64,000 nucleotides of DNA, taken from positions 366,051 through 430,050 of the forward strand of contig CAJYNG010000013.1 of the NCBI GenBank assembly GCA_913775725.1. Reading direction: 5' to 3'. This stretch comes from an uncultured Stenotrophomonas sp. (GTDB taxonomy: Bacteria > Pseudomonadota > Gammaproteobacteria > Xanthomonadales > Xanthomonadaceae). Below, in pieces: positions 54,022 to 61,949 of the stretch. Position 1 is the first letter of the stretch. Each line of letters begins with the position of its first letter. Below the pieces are notes generated by a model, which had not been told where the DNA came from, did no database searches, and saw nothing but the letters and a program-made list of their open reading frames with translations. The translations under genes were made by a program, and so were the position numbers.

Positions 54022-55091
54022 AGAGGCGGGGCAACACTGAAGCGATTGTCCGCCCGCTTCGCCAGCTCGCTTTGAACGCGTGCGATGCGCGTCTCCAGAT
54101 CGCCTTCCAGCAGCACGTACTCGACTCTCTCTGCCTGCAGCTGCGCCAGGTACCACGCATGCTGCTGCACCCGGAAGGCTTCGCCCACGCGCGTGCCATC
54201 CTGGTCGAACGGAATATCCGGTGCGCACAGGAACAGCAGGTCGTAGCGTCGTCGTGCCGCCTGCCGCAACGGTTCCGGTGCCGTGCCGAACATCCAGCCG
54301 CTGTAGCCCAGCGTCACCCGCGGCGTGGTATCGCAGAACAGCCAGCGATGCGCATGCCGTGCAGCTTCGTCTTCGTGCTGCGGCTGTGCCATTGCGATGC
54401 GAAGCAGATCATCTGGCGTCAGTTCTCCGCCCTGCTGCTCCCACAGCGTGCGGCCATACTCCGCCACCCAGGCGGTCTGCAGACGCTCGGCCAGCACGCG
54501 GGCCAGCGTGGTCTTGCCGCTGGACTCGCCACCGATGAACGCCACGCGCTGCACGTAGTCCGCGTACACCTGCGGTGCGAGGCCATGGCGATGCGCATGC
54601 GGGTCGGTGCGCAGCTGGGTGCCACAGGCCTGGCCGATGTCCCGCGTACGCTCGCGCCGTTCATGACGTACCGGCGCGCCGAAGTGTGCCGTCAGCGCCT
54701 GCGCGAAACCGTCGCCGTAGTCCTCACCGGTGTACACCGCCTGCACCGGCCCACCGAACAGGTTCAGGCACAGCCAAGCGGTAAAGTCGCGCTGCACCTG
54801 TTCGTCATCACTGTCCTGCGGCAGCGTTTGCACTGGCAAACCGTGCTGCGTGCACAATGCCGCCAGTCGCACGTCATCCAGCACCGCTACCGTCGCGTGC
54901 GGGAAGCGCGTACGCAGCCAGCGCTCGCGACGCTCGGCGCTGTAGCCGGCAAAGCCCGGCTGCGACCAGCCGATCACCAGCAGCTGCGTGCAGCGCATGG
55001 CGGCGAATTCGATCAGGCGTTCGTGACCCAGATGCAACGGGCAGAACTTGCCCACCACCAGGCCGCGTGCAACGCGCTCAGGCAGCGGCAT
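54018..55091 (-). CDS. nadR: NadR-like NMN adenylyltransferase / ribosylnicotinamide kinase
   Basis: The 357-residue protein joins an N-terminal nucleotidyltransferase (GKFCPLHLGHERLI, the GxFxPxHxGH motif) with a C-terminal kinase whose P-loop is GGESSGKTTL. It would phosphorylate nicotinamide riboside and adenylate NMN to NAD. The DNA-binding N-terminus of enterobacterial NadR is missing, so it should not be a repressor. It overlaps pnuC by 14 bp, matching a salvage operon. Its stop codon comes from a SMAG repeat. Confidence 0.92.
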   Translation of the reverse strand: MPLPERVARGLVVGKFCPLHLGHERLIEFAAMRCTQLLVIGWSQPGFAGYSAERRERWLRTRFPHATVAVLDDVRLAALCTQHGLPVQTLPQDSDDEQVQRDFTAWLCLNLFGGPVQAVYTGEDYGDGFAQALTAHFGAPVRHERRERTRDIGQACGTQLRTDPHAHRHGLAPQVYADYVQRVAFIGGESSGKTTLARVLAERLQTAWVAEYGRTLWEQQGGELTPDDLLRIAMAQPQHEDEAARHAHRWLFCDTTPRVTLGYSGWMFGTAPEPLRQAARRRYDLLFLCAPDIPFDQDGTRVGEAFRVQQHAWYLAQLQAERVEYVLLEGDLETRIARVQSELAKRADNRFSVAPPL

Positions 55092-55677
55092 CGGCCGCCC
55101 TGGCCCCGTCCCGCATCAGGTGCCGCCAATGGCGCAAGGCCACCAGCGCATTGATCCAGAAGCCCACATACAGGATCGAAGTCAGGTGCAGGCCACGGCT
55201 GTAGTACAGCGGCACCGCAACGGTGTTCACCAGCAGCCACACCCACCATGATTCCAGCTTGCGTCGCATCATCAGGATCTGCGCGATCACACTCAACACC
55301 AGCACCGCCGAATCGATGTACGGCGCATAGGCGTTGGTCAGGCGGGTCAGCATCCAGCCGTAGCCGAACGTGGCCACCACCGCCAACGGTGCCAGCCAGG
55401 CCCATGCACGCGGGCGCAGCGCAGTGATCGGCAGCGGCGCGCCATGGTCACCACGCAGCCACTGCCACCAGCCCAGCACGCTGATGGCGATGAAGAAGAA
55501 CTGCAGCACCATGTCTGCATACAGATGTGATCGTTCGAACACGGCAGCAAACAATGCGCAGCCGACGATGCCCAGCCACCATGTGTGCACGTTGTTGCGA
55601 CCGGCCAGCAGGATCGAGCCGGCGACGGCGATGTTGGCAGCCAGCTCCAGCTGGAAGTTCGGATCGGACAGATTCAT
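55078..55677 (-). CDS. pnuC: Nicotinamide riboside transporter PnuC
   Basis: The 199-residue inner-membrane protein has seven helices. PnuC marks: HTWWLGIVGCALFAAVFERSHLYADMVLQFFFIAISVLGWWQW and the C-terminal RRKLESWWVWLLVNTVAVPLYYSRGL with the WxxWxxVN motif. It takes up nicotinamide riboside, trapped inside by the kinase domain of the NadR-like protein encoded next. ATG at 55677 begins MNLSDPNFQLE; a longer in-frame start at 55716 is less likely. Confidence 0.94.
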   Translation of the reverse strand: MNLSDPNFQLELAANIAVAGSILLAGRNNVHTWWLGIVGCALFAAVFERSHLYADMVLQFFFIAISVLGWWQWLRGDHGAPLPITALRPRAWAWLAPLAVVATFGYGWMLTRLTNAYAPYIDSAVLVLSVIAQILMMRRKLESWWVWLLVNTVAVPLYYSRGLHLTSILYVGFWINALVALRHWRHLMRDGARAADAAA

Positions 55678-55760
55678 GGCGCTATTGTCATGGATCCAGG
55701 CCACCGATGGAGACACCCCCGCTGGATCCGTTCCATGCGTGGATGGTCCGAGGCTCCAAG

Positions 55761-55787
55761 AAAAAAGGCCCCGCTTGCGCGGGGCCT
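55761..55787 (-). terminator. Intrinsic terminator of the FadL-type gene
   Basis: AGGCCCCGC/GCGGGGCCT stem with loop TTGC. On the minus strand it is followed by TTTTTT, about 31 bp after the porin stop codon. Confidence 0.85.
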
Positions 55788-55817
55788 CCTTCGTACTGCT
55801 TCAGGCAATCGCCCGAA

Positions 55818-57245
55818 TCAGAACTTGTACTGCATCGAAGCCGCCAGCACGTCGCCGCTGACCTTGTACTTGCCGGTCACGGTGTTGGCCGTGGCCGAGG
55901 TCGAGTTGACGTTCGGATCCTTGGTGAACAGGTGGGTGTAGCCCACGCTGTATTCCATCTTTTCCGATGCCGCGTAGGTCAGACCCAGCGACAGCCACTT
56001 GCGGGTGGTGTCCGGCACGCGCACGTCGCGGTGTGCGTCGGTGGTCGGGGTCTGGTCGTAGGCGAGACCGCCGCGCAGGGTCAGCTTCTCGTTCATGCGG
56101 TACTCGGTACCGATCGACGCGAAGGTGGTGTCGCGGTAGTGGAACGGCAGCACGCTGTCCGGCTGGTTGGAGTCATAGTCGACGACGACCTGGTCGAACT
56201 TGCTCCACGCGGTACGCGAGACGTCGGCCATGATCTTCCACTGGTCGTTCACGCGGTGGGTGAAGCTGACGGTGGCGCTGGCCGGCAGGGTGATCGAGGC
56301 ACGACCGTTGCTGTCGATGAAGGTGCCCGGAGCGGCTGCCCGCAGGAACGCCTCCGCGTTGCCCGGAATGGTGAAGTCGGCCTTGCCGTCATTGATCTTG
56401 TGCTTGACCTGCGAGCGGTAGCTGAAGGCGATGTTGGTGCCTTCCACCGGGCTGACGGTCATGCCCAGGGTGTAGCCCATGGACACTTCGTCACCCTTGA
56501 TGCGCAGGAAGCCATCGGCGGTGCCCGGAGCGAAGCCCTGCTGGGCCATGGCGACGGCGGCCTGACGCGAAGCGGCAGCGGCCTGGGCGGCGGTGCCACC
56601 GGCGGCCAGAACGGCAGCGGCAGCCTTCTGCTGGGCGCTGGCGTTGATCGCGGTGCCGGTATCGACGGCGCTGGTCAGGTCGACGTTCAGACGCTCGGCG
56701 AACACCGAAGCACCGAACGACAGGTACGGGTTGACGTCGTAGGAGAACGCGACGCCCAGGTCGATCGCCTGCAGCTCGGTCTTGACGCCGTTGTAGCGGC
56801 CGACCCAGTCACGGTCGTATTCGGTCTTGAAGCCGAACGGCACGGTCAGCGATGCACCGAAGTGCATGTTGTCGTTCTCGCCGAACGGCAGGTGGAAGTA
56901 GGCTGCCGGAACCGGGGCGATCATGCCGGCGTCGCCGCCGTTGCCGCCGGAGATCGGAGCGCCGTTGGCGTACTTGCCCTGGCCACGGAACTTGGCGCCA
57001 AAGCTGATGGCGCTGACGTCGCCCTGGATCTGGGTGCCTTCGAGCAGGCGCATCGACGCCGGGTTGGTGGCGACCACCGAGGCATCGCCTTCAGCGGAGG
57101 TGGAGCCGGCGAACGCACGGCCGAGGCCCTTGGCGCTGTTTTCCTTCAGCTGGAAGGCGGCGGCGTTGGCATCGGCGGCGGCCAGCGCACCGGCAACGCC
57201 GACGGCCAGCAGGGTCAGACGGGCAATGGTGGAAGCGGTTTGCAT
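55818..57245 (-). CDS. FadL/OmpP1/TodX-family outer-membrane transporter
   Basis: The 475-residue outer-membrane barrel imports long-chain fatty acids or other hydrophobic compounds. It has a signal peptide to ANAA (residue about 28), then AFQLKENSAKGLGRAFAGSTS (the N-terminal hatch) and VVATNPASM with the NPA motif, and ends in SMQYKF with a terminal aromatic. An Ala/Gln-rich insert (residues about 200-245) is longer than usual. Monocistronic with its own promoter and terminator. Confidence 0.93.
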   Translation of the reverse strand: MQTASTIARLTLLAVGVAGALAAADANAAAFQLKENSAKGLGRAFAGSTSAEGDASVVATNPASMRLLEGTQIQGDVSAISFGAKFRGQGKYANGAPISGGNGGDAGMIAPVPAAYFHLPFGENDNMHFGASLTVPFGFKTEYDRDWVGRYNGVKTELQAIDLGVAFSYDVNPYLSFGASVFAERLNVDLTSAVDTGTAINASAQQKAAAAVLAAGGTAAQAAAASRQAAVAMAQQGFAPGTADGFLRIKGDEVSMGYTLGMTVSPVEGTNIAFSYRSQVKHKINDGKADFTIPGNAEAFLRAAAPGTFIDSNGRASITLPASATVSFTHRVNDQWKIMADVSRTAWSKFDQVVVDYDSNQPDSVLPFHYRDTTFASIGTEYRMNEKLTLRGGLAYDQTPTTDAHRDVRVPDTTRKWLSLGLTYAASEKMEYSVGYTHLFTKDPNVNSTSATANTVTGKYKVSGDVLAASMQYKF

Positions 57246-57361
57246 CGTAGTTCTCTCTCCGGTAAGCGGTGATGTTGCTCTGAGTGCGCCTGCGCCCGGC
57301 AGGTCCTGGGACCCATCGGAGCGCGCCGGATTCCCCTCCCGACATACGACGCCGTATGCGA

Positions 57362-57389
57362 GTATTACCCAGAGCTGTTAATGAAACAA
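57362..57389 (-). promoter_or_regulatory. Candidate promoter of the FadL-type gene
   Basis: Read on the minus strand: TTGTTT, 16-bp spacer, TAATAC, with an A/T-rich surround. It lies 117 bp upstream of the start codon, leaving a leader of about 110 nt. Confidence 0.45.
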
Positions 57390-57471
57390 TAACAGCAGTG
57401 GCGGTTTTTTCGTCCCAAAAGCTGAACAGGACAATCCCCGCCGCAAGCGCCCGCACGCTAGGCTAGTGCCC

Positions 57472-58164
57472 ATGTTCGTCTCCCTCCCGTCGCGCAAGAA
57501 GGCGGCCCTGCGCTGGGCCACGCCCGTGCTGTTTGCGGCACTGTGGCTGGCATTCCTGTGGTCGATCTCGCGTCCGGACGATGCCCGCGGCAGCCTCTGG
57601 CTGGACTGGGGCGCCCTGTCCACCGGCCTGACCCACCCGCTGGACTGGTGGGCCACCCTGCAGGACGGCAGCGTGCTGCGCCTGTTCACCGCCCTGTTCC
57701 TGCACGCCGACTGGTCGCACCTGCTGGGCAACCTGGTGTTCCTGCTGATCTTCGGTCTGCCCGCCGAGCGGGTGCTGGGGCCGTGGCGGTTGCTGCTGCT
57801 GTTCCTGGTGGGCGGCGCGGTATCGAACCTGGTGGCGATCTACACCATGGGCAGCCCGGACCAGATCATCATCGGTGCCAGCGGCGCGGTGTCGGCGCTG
57901 ATCGGCGCCTATCTGGCCCTGTTCCCGGGCGCCCGGCTGGGCGTAGTGATCCCGCTCGGTCTGTTCCTGGAGTTCGTGCGCGCCCCGGCCTACCTGCTCA
58001 TCGGCGTCTGGGCGGCACTGCAGGTCGTCTTCGCCCATATCGGCCCCAGCTTCGGCATGGTGGCCTGGTGGGCGCACATCGGCGGCTTCCTGTTCGGCCT
58101 GCTGTATGGCGTGTACGTGCGCGCCGCGATCGCACGCCGCCTGCGCAAGCGGCACGGGTTCTGA
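57472..58164 (+). CDS. Rhomboid-family intramembrane serine protease
   Basis: The 230-residue inner-membrane protein has six helices. The catalytic serine is in IIIGASGAVSALIGAYLA (GxSG) and the histidine in VAWWAHIGGFLFGLLYG; the FTALFLHADWSHLLGNLVFLLIFG segment holds the conserved His/Asn of helix 2. It cleaves membrane helices of unknown client proteins. ATG at 57472 is preferred to a GTG two codons upstream. Divergent from the porin gene. Confidence 0.93.
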   Translation: MFVSLPSRKKAALRWATPVLFAALWLAFLWSISRPDDARGSLWLDWGALSTGLTHPLDWWATLQDGSVLRLFTALFLHADWSHLLGNLVFLLIFGLPAERVLGPWRLLLLFLVGGAVSNLVAIYTMGSPDQIIIGASGAVSALIGAYLALFPGARLGVVIPLGLFLEFVRAPAYLLIGVWAALQVVFAHIGPSFGMVAWWAHIGGFLFGLLYGVYVRAAIARRLRKRHGF

Positions 58165-58171
58165 CCGGTCA

Positions 58172-58246
58172 GGTGGTGCCGGCCGCTGGCCGGCTTCATC
58201 CTCACCCGCCCGTTCGTAGACCAGTCGAGCGTGGCTCGACTCTGCA
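58172..58246. repeat. Two degenerate SMAG palindromes
   Basis: GGTGCCGGCCGCTGGCCGGC (58176-58194) and GTAGACCAGTCGAGCGTGGCTCGACTCTGCAG (58216-58246). Both have lost one end and lie between convergent genes. Confidence 0.65.
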
Positions 58247-58249
58247 GGA

Positions 58250-59698
58250 TCAGGGTTTGGCCGGAGCCGGTGCGGGCTTTGCTTCCGGCTTGCTCTCCGC
58301 CTTCGGTTCGACCTTGGCTTCCGGCTTCGCCGCGGCGGCCTTCGCGGCCTTGGCCGCATCCGCCTTCGCGGCCTCGGCCTTCAACCGCGCCGCCACCGAA
58401 CCTGGGTTCTTCAGCTCGGCCAGCGCGTCGTTGATCGGACCATCGCCCGGCAACACCGCACCGGCGTGGTAGCCCTCGGTGCCTTCGTCATCGCCGCGCA
58501 GGTGGCCCGGCAGGGTCGCTTCGCTGTAGTCGCTCAGGCTGGCCGGCAGTGCATCTTCCGCCGGCGTCGCGGCCGGCTTCAGTTCAACGTCCGGCACGAT
58601 GCCGGTGGCCTGGATCGACTTGCCGCTGGGCGTGTAATAGCGCGCAGTGGTCAGCTTCACCGAATCACCGTTGTCCAGCGGCAACACGGTCTGCACCGAG
58701 CCCTTGCCGAAGGTGCGGCTGCCGACCACGCGCGCACGTTTGTTGTCGCGCAGCGCACCGGCCAGCACTTCCGATGCGCTGGCCGAACCGGCATCGGCCA
58801 GCACCACCACCGGTGCGCCCTTCAGCAGGTCGCCCGGAGTCGCATCAAAACGTGCATCGCTGATGCTGATGCGGCCACGGGTACTGACGATGTTGCCCTT
58901 GTCGAGCAGATCATCGGCCACCTGCACGGCGGCGGTCAGCAGGCCACCCGGGTTGCTGCGCAGATCCAGCACCAGGCCCTTGAGCTGGCCACCGGCCTGC
59001 TTCTGCAGCTGCTGCACCTGCTTCTGGAAGTCCGAACCGGTATCGGCCTGGAAGGTGCTCAGGCGGATGTAGCCGTAGCCCGGTTCCAGCATGCGGCTCT
59101 TCACGCTGGTCACGCGGATGGTCTGGCGGGTCAGGCTCACGTCGAAGGGCTTGGGCTTGCCTTCGCGCACGATGGTCAGCACCACCTTGCTGCCGGCCGG
59201 GCCGCGCAGCGGTTCGCTGGCATCGATCGCACTGATCGGCTTGCCGTCGATGGCGATGATCAGGTCACCGGCGAGGATGCCGGCCTTGGCCGCCGGCGTG
59301 TCGTCGATCGGCGAGATCACCTTCATGCTGGCGTTGTCCGGCTGCTGCTGCAGCTCCACGCCGATGCCTTCGTAGGCACCATTGGCCTGCTCGTCGAAGG
59401 CCTGCGCGTCTTCCTTGTTGAAGTAGGTGCTGTGCGGGTCGAGGTCGAGCAGCAGGCCACGCACCGCCGCCTGCATCAGCTTCTTGTCATCGACCGGGTC
59501 GACATAGGCGGCACGCACCGCGTTGTACACGGCCACGAAGCGGCGGATTTCCTCCAGCGGCACCTTCGAGGTCACCGCCTCCTCGCTGTTCGCCGCCTGC
59601 CCGCTGGTTTCCTGGCTCGGGGCGGGCGCGGTCTGCTGCGCCCAGGACAGCGCTGGCAACAGGGCCAGCAAGAGGGTGGCGGTACGGGCTGCGCGCAT
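58250..59698 (-). CDS. C-terminal processing peptidase, S41 family (CtpA)
   Basis: The 482-residue periplasmic protease has a signal peptide (to SWAQQ), a PDZ domain (about 105-185: YEGIGVELQQQ, GDLIIAIDGKPI) and the S41 core with nucleophile VVLADAGSASASEVL and lysine RVVGSRTFGKGSVQT. A Pro/Ala/Lys-rich low-complexity tail follows residue 430. CtpA cleaves C-termini of periplasmic proteins, including murein hydrolases. It follows envC after about 108 bp, a common arrangement. Confidence 0.94.
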   Translation of the reverse strand: MRAARTATLLLALLPALSWAQQTAPAPSQETSGQAANSEEAVTSKVPLEEIRRFVAVYNAVRAAYVDPVDDKKLMQAAVRGLLLDLDPHSTYFNKEDAQAFDEQANGAYEGIGVELQQQPDNASMKVISPIDDTPAAKAGILAGDLIIAIDGKPISAIDASEPLRGPAGSKVVLTIVREGKPKPFDVSLTRQTIRVTSVKSRMLEPGYGYIRLSTFQADTGSDFQKQVQQLQKQAGGQLKGLVLDLRSNPGGLLTAAVQVADDLLDKGNIVSTRGRISISDARFDATPGDLLKGAPVVVLADAGSASASEVLAGALRDNKRARVVGSRTFGKGSVQTVLPLDNGDSVKLTTARYYTPSGKSIQATGIVPDVELKPAATPAEDALPASLSDYSEATLPGHLRGDDEGTEGYHAGAVLPGDGPINDALAELKNPGSVAARLKAEAAKADAAKAAKAAAAKPEAKVEPKAESKPEAKPAPAPAKP

Positions 59699-59773
59699 GG
59701 ATCACTCCTGTCGACGTTGGCATCGTGCCCAAGGCACATGCACCGATTATGCGCGAAGCACAGCTAAATTCCC

Positions 59774-59805
59774 GTTGAATCCGGCCCGCATTCGGCGGGC
59801 CCGGA
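59774..59805. terminator. Long hairpin between envC and ctpA
   Basis: GAATCCGG-CCCGC with GCGGG-CCCGGATTC around a short loop. There is no T-run on the minus strand, so it may be an attenuator or mRNA-stability element rather than a terminator. Confidence 0.45.
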
Positions 59806-59806
59806 T

Positions 59807-61105
59807 TCAGCGCCGCTGCAGCCAGCTGTCCGGGTTGACCGGCTGCCCGCCACGGCGCAGCTCGAAGTACAGCGCGGTAACGCCCTGGCCACCGGAATTG
59901 CCGACCTTGGCCACCGCATCGCCGCGGCTGACCCGTGCGCCGGCATCCTTCAGCAGGGTGTCGTTGTGCGCGTACAGGCTCATGTAGCCGTTGCCGTGGT
60001 CGACGATCAGGATCATGCCGTAGCCGGTCATCCAGTCGGAGAACACCACGGTGCCATCGGCCACGGCGGTGACGGTGCTGCCGGCCGGCGCGCCGATCAG
60101 CACGCCGCTGCTGGTGCGGCCATCGGGCAACTTGCCGCCGTAGCGGGCAAGAAGGTTGCCGGACAACGGCCAGCCCAGGCCACCGACCTTCGGCGCAGGA
60201 GCGGACGCCACCGCAGGCGGAACCTTCGTGGGCGGCGGCGGCCGTCCCTGTGCAGCGGCCTGGCGTGCAGCACGTTCCGCGGCAGCCTTCTCCGCTGCCG
60301 CACGGCGCGCAGCCGCGCGACGCTCGGCCTCGGCGCGGGCGGCGGCCGCACGCAGATTGGCCAGCAGTGTTTCCAGCGCCTTGGCATCCTGGCCCAGCGC
60401 CTGTTCCTTCTCGCGCTGGTCCTTGAAGCGCTCGTCCAGCGAAGCAACGGTCTTGGCGCGATCGCGGCGGTCCACTTCCAGGGCCGCTGCCTGCTGCTTC
60501 TGGTCCTGCTGCGCACCCTGCAGCTTCTGCTTGCGCTCGGCGATCTGCGCCTGCAGCGCTTCCAGTTCCTTCAGGTCAGCAGTCAGCGTGGTGATGCGCT
60601 GTGCCCGCTCGCGCTGCAGGTAGCGGTGGTAGGCCAGGGCGCGATTGGCATCGGCCACCGTGTCCTGCGACAGCAGCAGCTTCAGGGGTGCGTGGTTGCC
60701 CAGCTGGTAGGCCGCACGCAGCAGGCCGGCCAACTCGCGGTGCTGCTGGGCGAGGTTGGCCTGCAGCGTGCTGCGGCGCTGTTCGGCCTCGGCCAGGGCC
60801 CTTCCCTGCTCGCGCAGCGCGGTTTCGGTCTGCGCAAGCGCACGGCCGGTGCGGGCCACCTTTTCATCTGCCTCACGCAGCTGCTGCGAGGCCTGGCCAC
60901 GCTGGCCCTCGATCTGCCGGCGCTCCTGCGCCACGCCCTTCAGCTCACTGCGCAGTTTCTGCAGCTTGCGCTCGGTCTCGCGGGTGGTCTGCGCTGCGCC
61001 CGGCAGCGGCAGCGCCAAGGCGATTGCCAGCCCCAACAGCAGGCAGCGCCCGCCGCGTACGGCGGCGATGTGATGTCGACGTGATGGGAAGGCGTTGTCG
61101 CGCAA
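59807..61105 (-). CDS. envC: Murein hydrolase activator EnvC-like, with M23/LytM domain
   Basis: EnvC activates the amidases AmiA/AmiB at the division site. After a signal peptide (to GAAQ) a long coiled coil (about residues 40-260) leads to a C-terminal LytM domain (GVLIGAPAGSTVTAVADGTVVFSDWMTGYGMILIVDHGNGYMSLYAHN). The first zinc-ligand motif of active M23 enzymes is missing, as expected for an activator. The start is unclear: the frame is open to 61186, but TTG at 61105 gives a plausible signal peptide and avoids the promoter of the divergent gene. Followed by ctpA. Confidence 0.88.
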   Translation of the reverse strand: MRDNAFPSRRHHIAAVRGGRCLLLGLAIALALPLPGAAQTTRETERKLQKLRSELKGVAQERRQIEGQRGQASQQLREADEKVARTGRALAQTETALREQGRALAEAEQRRSTLQANLAQQHRELAGLLRAAYQLGNHAPLKLLLSQDTVADANRALAYHRYLQRERAQRITTLTADLKELEALQAQIAERKQKLQGAQQDQKQQAAALEVDRRDRAKTVASLDERFKDQREKEQALGQDAKALETLLANLRAAAARAEAERRAAARRAAAEKAAAERAARQAAAQGRPPPPTKVPPAVASAPAPKVGGLGWPLSGNLLARYGGKLPDGRTSSGVLIGAPAGSTVTAVADGTVVFSDWMTGYGMILIVDHGNGYMSLYAHNDTLLKDAGARVSRGDAVAKVGNSGGQGVTALYFELRRGGQPVNPDSWLQRR

Positions 61106-61200
61106 GGGCTTTCCAGTGACTTCAGGCAGTTGCAGGGGGTACCGGGGAATGGTGACATCTCCGCACGCGGCCTGCCAGCCGCACATCCATCGAGGTTCCC

Positions 61201-61863
61201 ATGAAAGCTCTTTCCATTCCGCTGCTGTTGGGCGTAATGCTGGTCACCGGGCCAGCTGCCGCACAGGAAGACATCAGCAAGGTCAACGGCAGCATCAGCG
61301 CCGAAGCCGGCCAACGCTACGGCAAGCTGGATACCGTCAACGGTGGTATCCGTGTCGGCGAAGGCGTCGAAACCGGCAGCATCGACACCGTCAACGGCGG
61401 GGTCAAGGTCGCCGACCGCGCACGCACCGGCAAGATCGAAACGGTCAACGGCGGTGTGCGCCTGGGCCGTGAGGTGATCGCGCGCGGCAGCGTCAGCACC
61501 GTCAACGGCAGCATCTTCACCGACCGCGGCAGCCAGGTCGAAGGCGGCGTTGAAACCGTGAACGGCGGCATCGGCCTGGTCGAAAGCCGCGTCGGCAAGG
61601 ACGTGGAGACCGTCAACGGTGACATCACCGTGGGCATCGGATCGCAGGTCAACGGTGGCGTGCACGTACGCAAGCCGAACTTCAGCGTCTCGCTGACCGC
61701 CAGCCGCAAACCACGCGTGATCATCGGCCCGAATGCCGTGGTCAACGGCCCCCTGCAGTTCGAACGTGAGGTCGTGCTGTACGTACACCGCAGCGCCCGT
61801 ATCGGGCCGGTCACCGGCGCCGAGGCGATCCCGTTCGACACCGAAACCGCCCCGGCGGACTGA
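61201..61863 (+). CDS. Secreted repeat-solenoid protein with TVNGG repeats
   Basis: A 220-residue protein with a signal peptide to AAAQ. The mature part holds eight or more units of about 19-22 residues around (T/K)VNG(G/S)(I/V), for example LDTVNGGIRVGEGVETGS, IDTVNGGVKVADRARTGK, IETVNGGVRLGREVIARGS. This is typical of a right-handed beta-helix like bactofilins or polymer-forming cytoskeletal domains, here exported. CGAGGT precedes ATG. Function unknown; it is divergent from envC. Confidence 0.85.
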   Translation: MKALSIPLLLGVMLVTGPAAAQEDISKVNGSISAEAGQRYGKLDTVNGGIRVGEGVETGSIDTVNGGVKVADRARTGKIETVNGGVRLGREVIARGSVSTVNGSIFTDRGSQVEGGVETVNGGIGLVESRVGKDVETVNGDITVGIGSQVNGGVHVRKPNFSVSLTASRKPRVIIGPNAVVNGPLQFEREVVLYVHRSARIGPVTGAEAIPFDTETAPAD

Positions 61864-61949
61864 GCGCACCGCGCCTTCGGGTTCGGTGATACTCGCTGAT
61901 ACCGGTCGTGCACGACACGCGGCCGCCCTTTGTTACCCAGGAATCGACG

